From Nemopilema nomurai (taxonomy: Eukaryota; Cnidaria; Scyphozoa; Rhizostomeae; Rhizostomatidae), in contig ML133438.1 of assembly GCA_003864495.1 (NCBI GenBank), positions 62,001 through 126,000 of the forward strand: a stretch of 64,000 nucleotides of DNA, given 5' to 3'. Below are positions 1 to 13,000 of this stretch, one piece after another. How positions within the stretch are numbered: the first letter of the stretch is position 1; every line of letters begins with the position of its first letter. A program made the position numbers and the translations under genes. The notes below the pieces were generated by a model, which had not been told where the DNA came from, ran no database searches, and saw nothing but the letters and a program-made list of their open reading frames with translations.

Positions 1-1
1 C

Positions 2-886
2 GCGCTCGTTCTCTTCGTCTTCTGGAAGCACGAGCGGCTGAGGACGCCCTCGAACGTCCTGCTCGGCAGCCTGTGCATCACAGATTTCCTCACCGGCTTC
101 ATTGTTGTCCCCACCGTGTCGATAAGGCGCATTACAGAGGCATACGGCACCGGCATCTGTGCCATACGGATCGTGTGTGCTTACTTCTCATACCTGACCG
201 TGATTGTGTCGGTAGTGACAATCGGTATTATAAGCATCGATCGGTATTATGCAATCATGATGCCTTTCCGATACCAACGAAATGTCACCACGCGCAAGTA
301 TCTTGTCATCCTGTCACTAGTGTGGTTGCTTCTCGCCATTTACTCGTCATTGCCGTTCCTTGGCGTCATCACTGGATCGAAATTTTTCATCATCGCTTGC
401 ACATTCCTTGCTATTAATATAGTAATCTTTGTCGTTTGCTACAAAAAAATTTCAAAGGTTGTAAGCAGACACAAGGCAAATGTGCACCACAAGCGAAAAG
501 TAGCGGTTGTGACACCAGAAGCGTGGAAGTTATCCTCCTTCTTGCATCGCTCGTCTCGCCTGTTTTCGAGAAGTCAAGATTCCGACCAGAGTCAGCTGCC
601 GTACAGAACGCACGAGCGACAGAATACCAACACTGTTAAAATGGTTGTTGTTTTCACAGTAATTTGCTACGGACCACTGATGGTTATATATACGCTGCGA
701 GGGATATTGGGGGACACATTCGAATTGGTTTACATTGCGGACCCTTGGGCCGACTTGGTGATGTATTTGAACAGCTCTCTGAATCCCATCATCTACTGCC
801 TGAGAGCGAGGGACATTCGTGATGCCGCATTGAGAGCTCTGCCACTCAGGCTTAGAAAGGTCTTTCCCTTGATGTGGAGCAGTTAA
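2..886 (+). CDS. Rhodopsin-class (class A) GPCR, 5' end missing
   Basis: Open from base 2 to the TAA at 884-886 with no interruption, about 294 residues; the N-terminus and start of TM1 lie outside the window. Visible in order: end of TM1 and a basic loop, TM2 (NVLLGSLCITDFLTGF, with the conserved Asp), TM3 ending in a canonical DRY box (ISIDRYYAI), TM4, TM5, a basic third loop of about 60 residues, TM6, and TM7 with NPIIY followed by a basic helix 8. TM6 reads VICYGPL, not the usual CWxP. Single uninterrupted exon here. The ligand cannot be told; the intact DRY and NPxxY argue for a G-protein-coupled, functional receptor. Family: class A, certain; subfamily: unknown, amine/adenosine/melanocortin-like by general look only. 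Confidence 0.9.
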   Translation, partial: ALVLFVFWKHERLRTPSNVLLGSLCITDFLTGFIVVPTVSIRRITEAYGTGICAIRIVCAYFSYLTVIVSVVTIGIISIDRYYAIMMPFRYQRNVTTRKYLVILSLVWLLLAIYSSLPFLGVITGSKFFIIACTFLAINIVIFVVCYKKISKVVSRHKANVHHKRKVAVVTPEAWKLSSFLHRSSRLFSRSQDSDQSQLPYRTHERQNTNTVKMVVVFTVICYGPLMVIYTLRGILGDTFELVYIADPWADLVMYLNSSLNPIIYCLRARDIRDAALRALPLRLRKVFPLMWSS

Positions 887-3327
887 ATGGAAATTGACTT
901 TGTTTCGGAGCAAGGAGCCTGAAAGGTTCATGTTGCCGTGTCTCTGTCTCTAGACGGCTATCGTCGCCTCCAACTCGGAAGGCCTTTACTTCAGCTAGGG
1001 GTCAAACAATCTACACTGATTAAAGAAGTGTTTCTTTGAGTTTCTTTCACTTATATATGCAAAAAGGATTGACACATTTATTAATTTGAATAGTCAGTAA
1101 AGGAGAAAATGACGATTACAAAGCTTTTATATCACTGCGCGAAGGATCACAGTACTAAGGCAAGGGTAATAATTGGGAAGGGGGCATTGATTCGAAGAAG
1201 CCAGAGCAATGGGAATTATTGAGTAAAATATCGAATATCTTTTTCTCTTTAGGGGAAAGGAAAAACCACTCTACAAATACTAGGTATGGTGCAAGCCAAG
1301 GTTGCATTAGGTTTGTGAATAAAGCTGTCTACAACCATGTCCTTTTGGGATTTGTTTTGAAGAAATATTTACCTTAACACGTAATAACTCAGAGGTATTA
1401 CCGTTGCTCGCCAAACTCTATGGCACTGCGCTTAAAAACATTTTTACAGCTTGCTGAGTTCTATTTTCACAAGCTATTATAAGGTGATCTTCTTTTTAAA
1501 AGCCACATTTACTTCGCATGAGCAGTGTGCATGCTTGCACCCTATCATGCGTCGTCAAAATTGTGTTTCACACTTGTTTGATGAACAGAAAGTTACAAAA
1601 CTGCACCAATCGACAGTCTTTGGGACTATATGTAATCGTCCAGAAATCTATAAATATCTACTGATTAACCTGAATGACAATTTTGTTTACCATAAATCCT
1701 TTAATAAACGCGAGCGTTTATTTAATTTTTCTGCTTATTCGGGGGGTGTTTTCTGGTAGAAAGGAGTTTAAAAGAAGGGGGCGGTTACTGGAAGATTTAC
1801 AGTAGTTCTCTAAGGCCTTTTGTCATGGGTATATTTAACCATAACAACAGATTGTGTATGTATTCCTAGAGATTTGATTGACAGGGGTGACTTATCTTAG
1901 TCTTAGAATAATTTAAATATTTCTCCTTTCTTCTGCAAACTCCTGCCAACATTTTAAAACTGCTTTGCAACCCCGTCAGACTCCAAAATACCTTCTAATT
2001 ATGTGTAAAATCACCTATTTCACAGGCTGGGTTTTAATGCAGACTAAATATTTTCACCTTTGAAGTTTAAGGTGAGAGGTTTTTAGTCTTCTTAATCTAT
2101 TTGCTTCTACCAGTTCTAGCTTCTGCTGAATTCGCATTCGCTTTAAACAGGAGGTGCTTTGCTTTATAAGTTCAATGAAAAACGTGAACACGATTAATCT
2201 AGTCTTTCATAAAAAAAGCTGTACTGAACTTCCACTAATGCTAGTCTACAATTGATGAAGGCATTGTCAATGCATACCTTGCTATAGAGAAACTGATGGC
2301 CTAAGTCGAATTGCAATCTGTATCCATCTTCTACGCTACGTTTAGTTGTCCAGGACCGCATTTACGACTATCAGGACCCTGGGCCATAAGCTGATTTGGA
2401 CCCCTATAAATTCATCACAAAAATGCGCGTAGTACTTAAAAATTTTTTCGGGGTTCTTTAAATTGAAGTATCTTGGAGGGGCCTTTTGCCCGGGCCCATG
2501 TGTGAATGTGTCACCGCTTCATCTGAATTAACAAAACGGAACCTTAGAATGCTTACAATATTACTATTGGACGTCATCTATCTATGGCTTGAACGGAAGA
2601 CCCCTTCTTGTGACAAACAAGCCATAACAAAGACTTGGTACTCTAAAGTAGTAAATTGCTTTATCTGTACATTCATGATATTAATTCTACAAACCCTGTT
2701 TTTTAATGCTTTACAGAAGTATCCTTTCAAATCTTTGCTTTAAAAGGGGCAAGAGTAATTGCAAGAGAGGAGCGTGTAGTGGAACTAGTTGGTCAATAAC
2801 TTTTGACTATTTCACAAGGAAATATGCTGCTTATCCAATCACGGAACTGTTTGCCAAATTCAGTTTTACCTACTCCTATGAACTGTTGAAATACAACTAC
2901 CGATTGAAAGGGCTCCAAAATACTCTCTGTGAATTTCTTTCTATATTTCGTGGGAACTGATACTCTAACTACGCTATGAATAAAACTAATCCTTTCATAT
3001 GCTCAAAATGCAACAACCAGGGTGTGCCCGCGTGCTGATAGTCTATGGGCAACGTCTTGGAAGTTGCTATCTTAGCAGGCATAAAAAATCTTCCATACAG
3101 ATAGAATTCTTACCATGCAGATAACCCACCCGCTATTAATGGCAATAAACTATTTACAAACGCGCATACAAACAATACTGATCGAAACAATGATCTAATC
3201 CAGCTTTCAGTCTTCGAACGCTTCTATCCCTCGGCATGGTAACATCTTAATCGTTCTATTGATTGCCTAAAGCTACACCTCAACATAGACGCTGCATAGA
3301 TTACTTATACCGGAGAACTATAACGGA
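887..3327. other. Non-coding stretch after the GPCR
   Basis: The first few hundred bases are probably the GPCR 3' UTR. The rest is AT-rich with only short unsupported open frames; no conserved motif, splice-consistent exon or repeat was recognised. Confidence 0.5.
1318..1323 (+). terminator. Candidate polyadenylation signal AATAAA
   Basis: First AATAAA found downstream of the GPCR stop codon, about 430 bases after it. Position and orientation fit a 3' UTR end, but the hexamer is common in AT-rich DNA. Confidence 0.3.
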
Positions 3328-6283
3328 TCAAAAGCAGTCTTCCACCGAATTTCCGAGGCGGCTTGGATTGCGACGGCAACGTTTGCTCACTTGCCAACAT
3401 GTGAAGTAGAGGAACATCAGAAATGCCAGAATGCCTAGGGTAATAGGCCAGCAGGAGTACAGCTGACTCTCGCTGCAACTGGCAGCTTCCCTTTGTCTGT
3501 TGCTGAACGCTGAGCCGTTTCTGGAATACCTGCTCTCTAAAGTCCTCACCGGCATCCTTTTCGGACGATCATTTTTAGAAATCCCAATACCTATAACGAT
3601 AAATGATTTATACATGAGTGATGTGCGCAAGAATGCTATAGTTTTATAGATGTACAATTCTCATAAGACGAAGTACGTAGTACTTCAGGACCAACAGCGA
3701 GGTCGAAAAAAATAGAAGGGGGTGCTGTGGAATTTGACACAGAAATAATGAAAATTTGCATCTTTGCAAGGAAAATTTAAAGAAATTCCAAAAAGGACAT
3801 AATTTGCAAAATTTGGGGGAAGGCATGATGTTTTTTTGGGGGGGATTCTATATCTGTAATGGCCACTCGTGAAAATGACAAACAGCGTTAGCTAGTGCTT
3901 CATAATACAAAAATAATGGATTTTACCAGACACTCGACACTTGTCAGTTCCAACGTTGATAAAACATTAGTTACATTTTAAGCATTTGAACAAATAAATT
4001 TTCATAGCAGAAAACGTAGTAAAAAGATATTAGGAAACAGTGTAAACATAGATAAACGTCAGGAAATGACCAAAAACAGTGACAAAAAAAGCCAGTTGAA
4101 GATCGAAATACAATGGAGGAATATGTAAAGGGCACATGATTGGCTATCTCTTTTACAACTTCCAATACCAAACTTTTTGCTACTTCTGCTTATCTCCCAA
4201 CGTTTGCATTATCTGAAGCGTGCAATTCCCCCCCCCCCCCCCACAAATTTTAATTTAGTTCTGACGGCACTGCAGGTGCTAGAGTAGAGGGCGGTACCAA
4301 TAAAATAAAACCAAACAAACGTAACCCGTTTGGATACATTTCATATAAGATGGTTGGATTCATTAGGTTGCAGTCAATCGCGTCACCAAGAGCCTGAGGT
4401 TGCCGAGAAAAGATTTTCAAGTTTCTAGTGGAAATAAATTTTGTTCCTTTTTACTTTGGTTTCAAAGGATTCGCCGAGTATCTTATCCGTCAAGAAGCTG
4501 AAGTCAAAACATGCTTGTATGCTCTGATTTTGCCTCGGTTATTTTAGCTATGCTGCATTAAATGCTTAAGCAGTACGGGCGTTAAGCAGTACGGGCGATA
4601 TCAGCTGCGGCACTAGGCTTGAAGCTTGACAGCAAACAAGGATAATGCGCATGCCCAGGCACTTTTACAAATGCGCACAACACTTCTGCAACATGCATAG
4701 AGAAAAACGCATCTTCATATACCTAATGACTGGGATGAAAAATTGAAGAAGTTCGATAATTGTTGAGAAAGGCTTACATAGAGAGCTAACAGAAATAATA
4801 CTGTTTCGTTAACAAGTGTAAGGGTGATGTATCAGAAATACACTCTCGTTCCAATCGTACTTCAATATATCGACTAGATTGGCCACCAAACCGAATTGTC
4901 ATTGAAAGACAAAAGTTACAAGCCATGCCCTAAGAGAATTTGCACATTTAGACTTGCGTTATCGTCGTCAGTGGATCGACAGAGCCAATTGTGTTCGGCT
5001 TAACACAATAAGCTGTTTAGCAGGTTCCAAGGAATTTCTGAGAGAAATCTGTTAATAATTGAATGAATCTGAACATATCTTGCAAACCTGAACTCTCCAA
5101 GACGAAGGCTTCTTGTATCAACATAATTTAAATCGATAAAATTACTAGTATATGAAAATTTTACCTGAAGAGCTAAACTTTTGATGAAGATAAGAGGGCT
5201 GCTTTTAACTTAAGCAATTGTTAGCGAAAGCATTATCTGATGTCAAACAGATACTTATCTGGACAGAGTTCCTTGCAATTAACGGGAACACGTTTTCTCT
5301 AATTGAGTTTTGAGATCATAACCGTGGATAATACTTTGCGACGAAAATTCAATTTATGTTTTCAAAGGTCTAAAATGATTTAGGAGCTTAATCTTTGCTT
5401 AAGAAACAGCTGTACTCGGTAGTGAACATTCCCTTTTAATTGCGAAGAGATGATCCAAGCCAAATAATCCATCTTCAAACTATAGCTCCCAACTATCTCG
5501 AGCATGAGCTTTGCTTGCTAGGAATTTGTTATCTAGCCTGTTATCCTACAATTTTTCCAAAGATGAGGATTGTTAAAGGTTCCGTAAAAATAAAGATTAT
5601 CAAGGTCTCGAATACAGCATTGGTCTTCCACATTGCTTGAAAATGGCGAAAACCTATGAACACGAAAATCAACTCTACTTGGTACGGGGAGAGTACTTTT
5701 CTAACAGCCTCGGGCAATGCTTTATACAACAATTCTGGATGCAAGAGAAAAATCGGTTACTTTCAAAACTGTGATGAATGTCAAAATAATAGCGTATCAA
5801 ACTCGCTCAAATGTCAGATATTGGAGTTTGAAGGAGTATTTAAAGCAGGAGAATTGACATTAGTATGTTTCCTGGTGCAAAATTACTTCACACTTAATCA
5901 AATTTCGTTTCAGTTAAGTAGATTCCCTTACTGATGGGCTGGTTATGTGCTTAGCGTCGGCTTTGCACGAGATAGAACAAGAGCCCATTCTCTCAACACT
6001 CCTTTATTGCGGTGAAGGTACCTGCTGTAAAAAGCAAACATTTGTCCATATATTGTCGGATTATATTTATAAACTATTGCGTTTTAATGGTAAATTAAAA
6101 AGAGGTATGGAAGCTTCAATTGAAGCATTCAGGGTAAAAATAACTATGTGGATCTCATTGTATAAATCTTAACAGTTACAAGAAGAGTTTCTACTTACCA
6201 CCAAGGACAACGCCGAAAGCAGCTGGAATGTTTTCTACGATGAAAATTAGATGAGCCACGACCATAGAAAGTCCGTTCTCCAT
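3328..6283 (-). CDS. Possible two-exon orphan membrane protein
   Basis: Exon 1 (6283-6199) starts with ATG, encodes a hydrophobic stretch (MENGLSMVVAHLIFIVENIP and on to FGVVLG) and ends at a perfect GTAAGT donor in phase 1. Exon 2 (3590-3328) begins after an acceptor TTATAG with exactly the two bases needed, and runs to a stop. Together they give 115 residues: an N-terminal hydrophobic segment, a basic Arg/Ser-rich loop, a Cys pair (CSESQLYSC), a strong transmembrane helix (WPITLGILAFLMFLYFTCW) and a basic tail. No family recognised. The phase match is encouraging, but the 2.6 kb intron and lack of homology leave this tentative; exon 1 could instead be an inner exon, or part of a decayed gene (see 6290-6660). 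Confidence 0.33.
4228..4242. repeat. Poly-C tract
   Basis: Fifteen consecutive C in an AT-rich background; a homopolymer prone to length variation and assembly error. Confidence 0.9.
4566..4597. repeat. Perfect 16-bp tandem duplication
   Basis: Two adjacent exact copies of ttaagcagtacgggcg (4566-4581 and 4582-4597). It lies in the putative intron of the orphan gene and shows no coding signal. Confidence 0.9.
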
Positions 6284-6289
6284 TGTCCA

Positions 6290-6660
6290 TCAAAGACGGA
6301 TTTCATTGCCAGAAACTCCTCATCGCAAAGGCAGATGAACAATGCCAGCATACAAATGTCTGATAAAGATGGCTCGCTGAATTTGGTTGGGAGATATACC
6401 TTTTAAACGCCCAGCTCCAACTGCCGAGCGAAAAGATTGAGTGCTTTAATGAAGTTGAGTGTAGGATGCTCAGTTAGCGACTTGTAGATGACGCCAAATG
6501 CCCCGAGACCAGTTAGCCAAAACATCCTCCTTAACATGACCCAAGCTGTCGGACGTAATCTTTCCAGGGGGTTGGCTACTTCTCACTAATCCTGGAAGCA
6601 ATTCTTTCATATCGTTCGCGTGATACAGCTCCTGCCAATAATCGTAGTACTATACACCAG
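6290..6660 (-). pseudogene. Decayed coding-like patch (weak)
   Basis: On the minus strand, different frames give protein-like stretches interrupted by stops or frame changes: around 6510-6410 a frame reading GAFGVIYKSLTEHPTL, and around 6380-6300 one containing LSDICMLALFICLCDEEFLA. They lie just upstream of the orphan exon at 6283-6199. This could be a fossil of the same gene, an eroded transposon, or chance. No family is recognised and no intact frame exists. Confidence 0.22.
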
Positions 6661-9600
6661 ATTCTTGTGCCCTTTCAACAGTATTTCCTTCTCAGCACCA
6701 ATACAGTGTTTTAAGAAACGGTTCCAGAGGTTTGGTATTGATCGATCCAATCCTCGATCGAATCAGATATGAAGTCAGTCGCAAATATCTTCATACTGGC
6801 TAGAGAAGGTGTATTGGGCAAAATGTTAAATGGCAAGTTATCGGCAAATCATGTAGCTGCAAGATGATTCAAGGCAAGGTGGCAGAGATAGCAAATGAAA
6901 GATGGCGATACAGAAAAAGCATCGTAGAAGTCGCAAATATTGAACACAGAAAAGGAATTGGGGAAGGACTAGCGTTGGAAATTGCTCCTGACCACTGGAA
7001 ATCGTTCCTCTTCATGCAATGACGTCACCAAGTTTCAACTTGTAAAAGGTTGCACCATTTACAGACGCTTCACACAGTTTTTGGCTTCGTATGACAAGTG
7101 ACAATAAATCTGTCAGCTGAAGGCAATAAACTTTCAGCTTACAGACCAAACTCAACGAAACCTGGAAACCATGTTTTGGTAATTATATTGCGTTATTTGG
7201 AAAGCAGAATGGCACAAAATCTAGATGAAGTGGATTCAGCGCAGCTGTATGAATTACACCCGTGATCATTGTACCTGCAAAATCGATTTCGAGTCTCTAC
7301 ACCAAAGCTTAAACTTCTACAAATGGTAGAAATATTTGAGCCACGCAGTTCTTTCACTTCCTGAAATGAAATTAAAGACATTGAGTAACACAAATCGTAT
7401 CTATGTGTAGATCAAATAAAAAAATGTTTCAAAGTTTGCAAGCAAAAGAACACAACATTTCAGAGGATTTTCAAGGGCCTAGTTACAATGGATTGCAATT
7501 TTAGGGAATGTTTTTTGGAGGGCCAACACAGCTGTTTTTGGATAACAAGATTTGAAACAGTCTCTGTTTATGCAAGATCAAGTTGAAATGTAAGACAGAA
7601 ATGGATTAAGTAGGATTGATTAGGATTTACCGGTAATCGGAGCTCGCTGGCAAATGAACTGCCATGTTTTTTCATTTCAGATTGAAATCCAGCATTCAGG
7701 AAGTGTCATGGCCTCAAAGTAATCTGAAAAAATCAATTTACTTGGACAATTGTTAAACCTGCGAATTAAGCTCCGTACTAGAACTGTCTAGAAGGAATCG
7801 AAACTAGAGGTGCCTGGTTTTGTACAGTTGGAAAAATACTCTTGCAAACTGATAATTCTGCGCGTGAAACAATATTCGTAAACCTGATCACGTGGTTAAT
7901 GAGCTTCGGACAGTTGGATTCCATTGTTTACCTTGATCCACCCGTGCGAAGCCGGACTTAAGTGGCCAGGCAAACTGTGTGGTGTGTTTAATTGGCTCTT
8001 TGCTTTGAACAGCTAGTTGACAGCTTTGGACAGCTAGGCTCTTTGTGGCCTCGGACGAACAGATGTTCCCGAATGCCTGGATTGAGACGGATGAAATGAA
8101 GAAAAACATAGTGATGAACACTGGATTCCTGGTGAGAGCGTTATTAACGAAGACCATCCCCTACCATACGGGAATAAGGATCTGCGGAGGCGCAGTGGTA
8201 AGCAAGATGGCAGCGCAATTCTAGTCGCCCAGGACATGGTGCAACGGACCAGGTGAGAAAGCAAGTCAGAATTTTTCTTCGGTGCTGCATTAACAATTGC
8301 AGATTCGCAAACATCGAAGTGAAAGAGTGGCCTAGTTCATCTAAATGGGGGAAAGTGTAGTGGAGGTTGGCCGAAAGGGAGAGTGCTGGAAATCCCCCGG
8401 CGAGAGGTTCGTCCAACTTCCTCAATGTTAATATCGATCTAAAAAGATTTTAACTGAATTATGAGAAATCAAATGATCCTTCGTTTACACGACTTATTCA
8501 CCGTAATCTACAACAAAGAAGAATCCATACAAAAGTCAATGTTCAAGTAGGATACGTAACTGGATTGCGCGCAATATTAGAATTAGAGGATTTTCGTTTG
8601 AAGAAGGCGATTAACTTCTCTTTCGAAGCCTGATGATCCAGTCATTTGGCAGGCCATACATCAGACAAACTGCTTAGCCCTTCGCCGGCACGTTATTAGG
8701 CGGGATGCATTCTTAGAAAGCTTCACAAACACAAAGTCCGCAAAATTCTCTTATGCAAAATAAAAATACATTAGAGGCTCCTTTATAATTCGTACTCTGG
8801 AGAAAATGTAAAACGGATGAACTTCCTACCCGATATGAGTGCATTAACATATTTCCTTGTTTACATCGGCAATGTAAGTCAAGCATTGCGGCATGTCTGT
8901 TTAGCTAGGAAAAACGTTGGTTCGATCACCCTGTCTTAACGACGTAAGAAAACTTCAATATTGCATAGAGCGTGACCTAGATTTCTGGTTATATTTTTAC
9001 AGCTTTGCTGAACGTCCCTAAGGAGACAAATACTTTTTTCCCAACAAGGACTTCTCCAACAATTGGTCCTGTGTCAAGTCATGCAGGGGGACAACAATTG
9101 GGTTTTAGAGCAAACTGATCGTAGTGTCAGTGACACAGAACCCTACAGGACGGCAGTAGAATTCTGTATTGGGTTAAAGTCTGGTATTGCGGGGATCTTA
9201 CTGGAACCTTTTGCGGTCGCTCAAAATATTACAGAAAATATATAGGACCTCACCAGTATAATAATGGATGCGAAAGAATCAAGAGGGCCAGACGATCCTT
9301 TTAGAGTCCTTTGGCGTTTAACAAGAAGCCAGAAGGAAGTCTGTCTCGAGTAGGACCATGTGGTATACGTGGAGAGGTTAGCGTCGAAAAGTAAAATAGA
9401 GTTGTGGTTGGATTCAATGGGGTCCTCAGAAAGAATCCAGGTCTCTTTACTGAATCCAATGGAACTATCAAGGCTCGTAGGTCCAAGAATTATGTGGCAT
9501 AAGGATAGAGATCAAGAATACGAGAAAATGAAATATGATATGCAATAGCTTTCATTTATCAAATCTATCCTAAACTGAGATAAAGGAATATATAGCAAAA

Positions 9601-10047
9601 CATCCACTATATCATTAAAAATATAAAAATATTACAACCATCAGATGTGAACATTTGACACAAAAACTCAATAGCTATTTACTTAGCGATAGAGGAAATA
9701 CAAAGTGGTAAAGGTGATTTCAGATCAATGTAATTCAGCACCAAAGAATAGGGCTTTTGACAACATGAAACTTTCATTGGAATATGTCAGTCAAGAAATG
9801 TAGGGTTAAGGGAATCTTTGATATCGTCGGCACAACCTTTTCTAATTCCGTGTTGTTTTTGTAAGCCGATGTGAGCTTTTCTGTGTCTTGCGTTTGCTGT
9901 TGGTCGGAGCGTGCGCAGGTGTCCCTAGTCATTACCGTCCCAAAACTTGCCCACGAATGGACAGTGTTCCAGAGTCATCGTTTGTGACAAAACCCTGCTC
10001 TGAGCCACTGCAACAATCAACAATCGACTGTGGAGTTTCGATTGATT
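6661..10047. other. Non-coding stretch before DTL 3' end
   Basis: AT-rich, with scattered open frames of 60 to 90 codons that lack start, splice or family support. The segment 8030-8420 is richer in GC and is open in overlapping frames on both strands, but none resembles a protein I know. The part next to 10047 presumably includes the DTL 3' UTR. Confidence 0.45.
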
Positions 10048-13000
10048 TCATATTCGCCTTTTAGGGGACTTTTCCTTTTCGATTTCTTCATCGTCAGAAA
10101 CTTCGTCTAGCTGATCCAGAACGTCTCTTGCCTGGCTATTGGTAAATGGCCGCCTAGGTCTTGCTGTAAAATCCTCTTTTTTATTTTCATACTCACAACT
10201 GTCTTTGTCTAATTTCGGTGAAATTTGTGCTTGATCGAAGAACATTCTAATAGTCTTTGACGGAGGATTCTCCTTATCATCACTCACAAGTTTTCGCTTT
10301 GTTGCCGATCGCGTAAAAGTTCTGGTTTTAGTACCCTTGCGTCTTAGACCCTTAGGCTCAGACGACGGCCGAGAGCACAATATAATCTTTCTTCTTGGTG
10401 TGTTATTAGCAACTGTCTTTTCGCTGTTTTTCTGTTTCAACGTATTTCGGAGACAGCTCTTTGTCTCCGGCGAAGGCTCAACGGGCGACGGACCAGGACT
10501 GGCACCGAGCCATTGTTCCAAGAGCAACCGCGAATTCTTGGGTGTGCTGGATGGTGTTATAGTTTGGGGTGAGCCCACCCCACCATTGGGTGTTGAGAAC
10601 GTACCTTTCCTAGCTTTGACTGGAATCTCTGGACTGCCAAAGCTGGTTACAGATGAACAAGACATCGAATCGATTGAATCTGCAAAAAGCAAACAGAGAA
10701 TGCCTCAATACATTAATGCTTCAATCTTTTAATTATATATTAAAGTCAAACCAAGCGAATAATCTAAAGAATCACATACTCAGTGACCCTGGGGGAAACT
10801 ACAGCTTGTTTGTAAAAGAAACCGAGCGCAAATGACGAATTCCGCGTTACAGAGGTAGTGAAATTTCCTGAGATGGGAACAGTCGATGGCGTAAAAATAA
10901 TTACCATCAAGAAACGGCGAAGCTTTGGGTGTTCTCAACAGTCGATTCTTACTCGGTTTACACGTGCTGGAGATGTCTTTGAATCGCAAGTTAAGTCTCT
11001 GATTAGTAAAAAGGTTATGCTCCTGTGGAGCTGCATGATCCGTTGAGCCTTGAAAAGAGATAAAATTGGTTGAGATAATCAGAATAAATACGCCCTATAG
11101 TCCTATGCGATGGCAAGAGACGAAGCAGATGAGGTGGTGACACAAGAATCCCGGTCTCCTTTTCAAACATATACAATTCATTCGTTCTGAAATAGCTAAC
11201 AGCAACAACAACTGGCCAGTGGCAGATTACTGTTTATGGATTGCCACTAAGAATTAGAGACTACGCGAAAAACGATTTATTTGGCGAAGACAGAGTCTCC
11301 CGTGCATACATTTCAAAAACAGAGAGGCACTTTTAAAGTTCTTTCAAAGAAATTGCCCGAGCCTGGCGGCCAACATTGTAATTATTTGGTGCTTGGGTTA
11401 CTTGTGTAGGGTGAATTGTGACTAAACGCAAAAACCAAGCAGCTTGGTCATCTATCAAATCATGATCGTTATTTCCGTCTGGAACAAAGGATGGAAATAA
11501 AGGAGTAGTCACAAATTATTGTTGAGTCTAGGGTACAAGAAAGTGTTACGTGGTGTCTGGAAATTTTTTACAGGAGCTTTTAATAGGCCATAAAAAAATC
11601 TTTCAAATTTAGTTTCTTTATCAAAATTGCGAGATATTCGTGAAAGTATTAATGGCCACCTTCACTACTCGTCACCAAATGCCTGATATCTTATTCCATT
11701 GCAAATTGAAGTGTTGAAATCTGAATATATACAGAAACCAAAACATATTGGCTTTGACATTCTATAACTCATAGTGTCAGAGTAAACAGTCTGAAAATTG
11801 TTGGCAAAGTTTAGCATGAAGTCTTTGCGTATGCCTCAAATGCTTCCACGCCCTCCTTGTTATCTATAGGGGACTACTTCCTAAGTAATGGAAGTAATGG
11901 AATCCTTAAATAATGGAAGCACTCTCTACACAGAAACACATAATAGTAATATTTCCTAATACATTAAAAACACCGTCGTTTTGATTATAATTGAATGATG
12001 AATGTTAAAGTAATTACGTGAAGGATTAATTAAGAAAAGAGATCGCCAGACGCATTCATTTTCAGAGCAGTATTTTGAAGTAATGAAGGCCTCTCACAAA
12101 AATACATGCAGATGAATAAAAATTTCCTTTAGCCGTGAAAGAAGCATTGCTTTTGAAAATATTTCGTCTGCAGACAATGAATTAGAGACTTCCGCGAAGC
12201 TTTAAAGCCTATGGCAACTGTCAACAATTAAAACTTCAATGGTTTAAGAAACGAACCTTCGCGAGCACAGGTTCCAATTTGGGTATTTGTAGAGTCATTT
12301 GATGGTTTTAACTTTCCCAAGAATCTCCTGAGGAGAAACATATCATCAAACAATGCCAACTAGACTAAAACGAATAACAACACAGTCCAGAAAGCAGTCA
12401 TACAAGCAGGGCTAATTGCGTTTCAAGCTAAGGAGCTTTTCCTTGCCGGACATTGATACAGGGTAGAAACTATGAGCAAGACGAGTGGATTGGAAGGACA
12501 ACGAGCACTTCTGCTCAAACAAAACTAAAAGCGAATTGGGTAGTTGATGGAGTTTAATGTAGGAGAGCTGAAATTTTTTATCACAAGACAGCCAACACAC
12601 ATCAAGATGTCGGCTTTTGCCATCTGAAAGCATGCTTTAATAATTTTTGAAAAAGCCCAATCCAAAGTTATCTGTAATGCAATCAAGTTATTCAATTTGC
12701 TCGCACTAATAATTCAGAAGAGTTGATAACAAAATAAGCAGCTGCCCGTAGTGGAACAGTATTCATAAACATTCGTTCGTTTAATTACAATAAGGGAAGA
12801 AAACTAAATATAAACGCAAAACAAACCAGATTCTGAAGGTGTTGTCGTCTGAGCATGTTGCTATCTACAAGTAAGCAAAATGTTGTTAAAATACCATACA
12901 AAGGGGCTGACAAGCTCACAACTGAACTTTGAGAAAACAGGCTCCTGTATACAGTTGATTGAAGTTCATGTTTACATTCACGAAAAGCAACAAATCGGGA

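Noticed and set aside
8034..8425. Overlapping minus-strand open frames of 76 to 93 codons
   Set aside because: Open in several frames at once with no start, splice or family support; probably just the higher GC content.
10337..10732. 131-codon plus-strand open frame
   Set aside because: Lies antisense to the last DTL exon, whose splice phase and C-terminal motifs are well supported.
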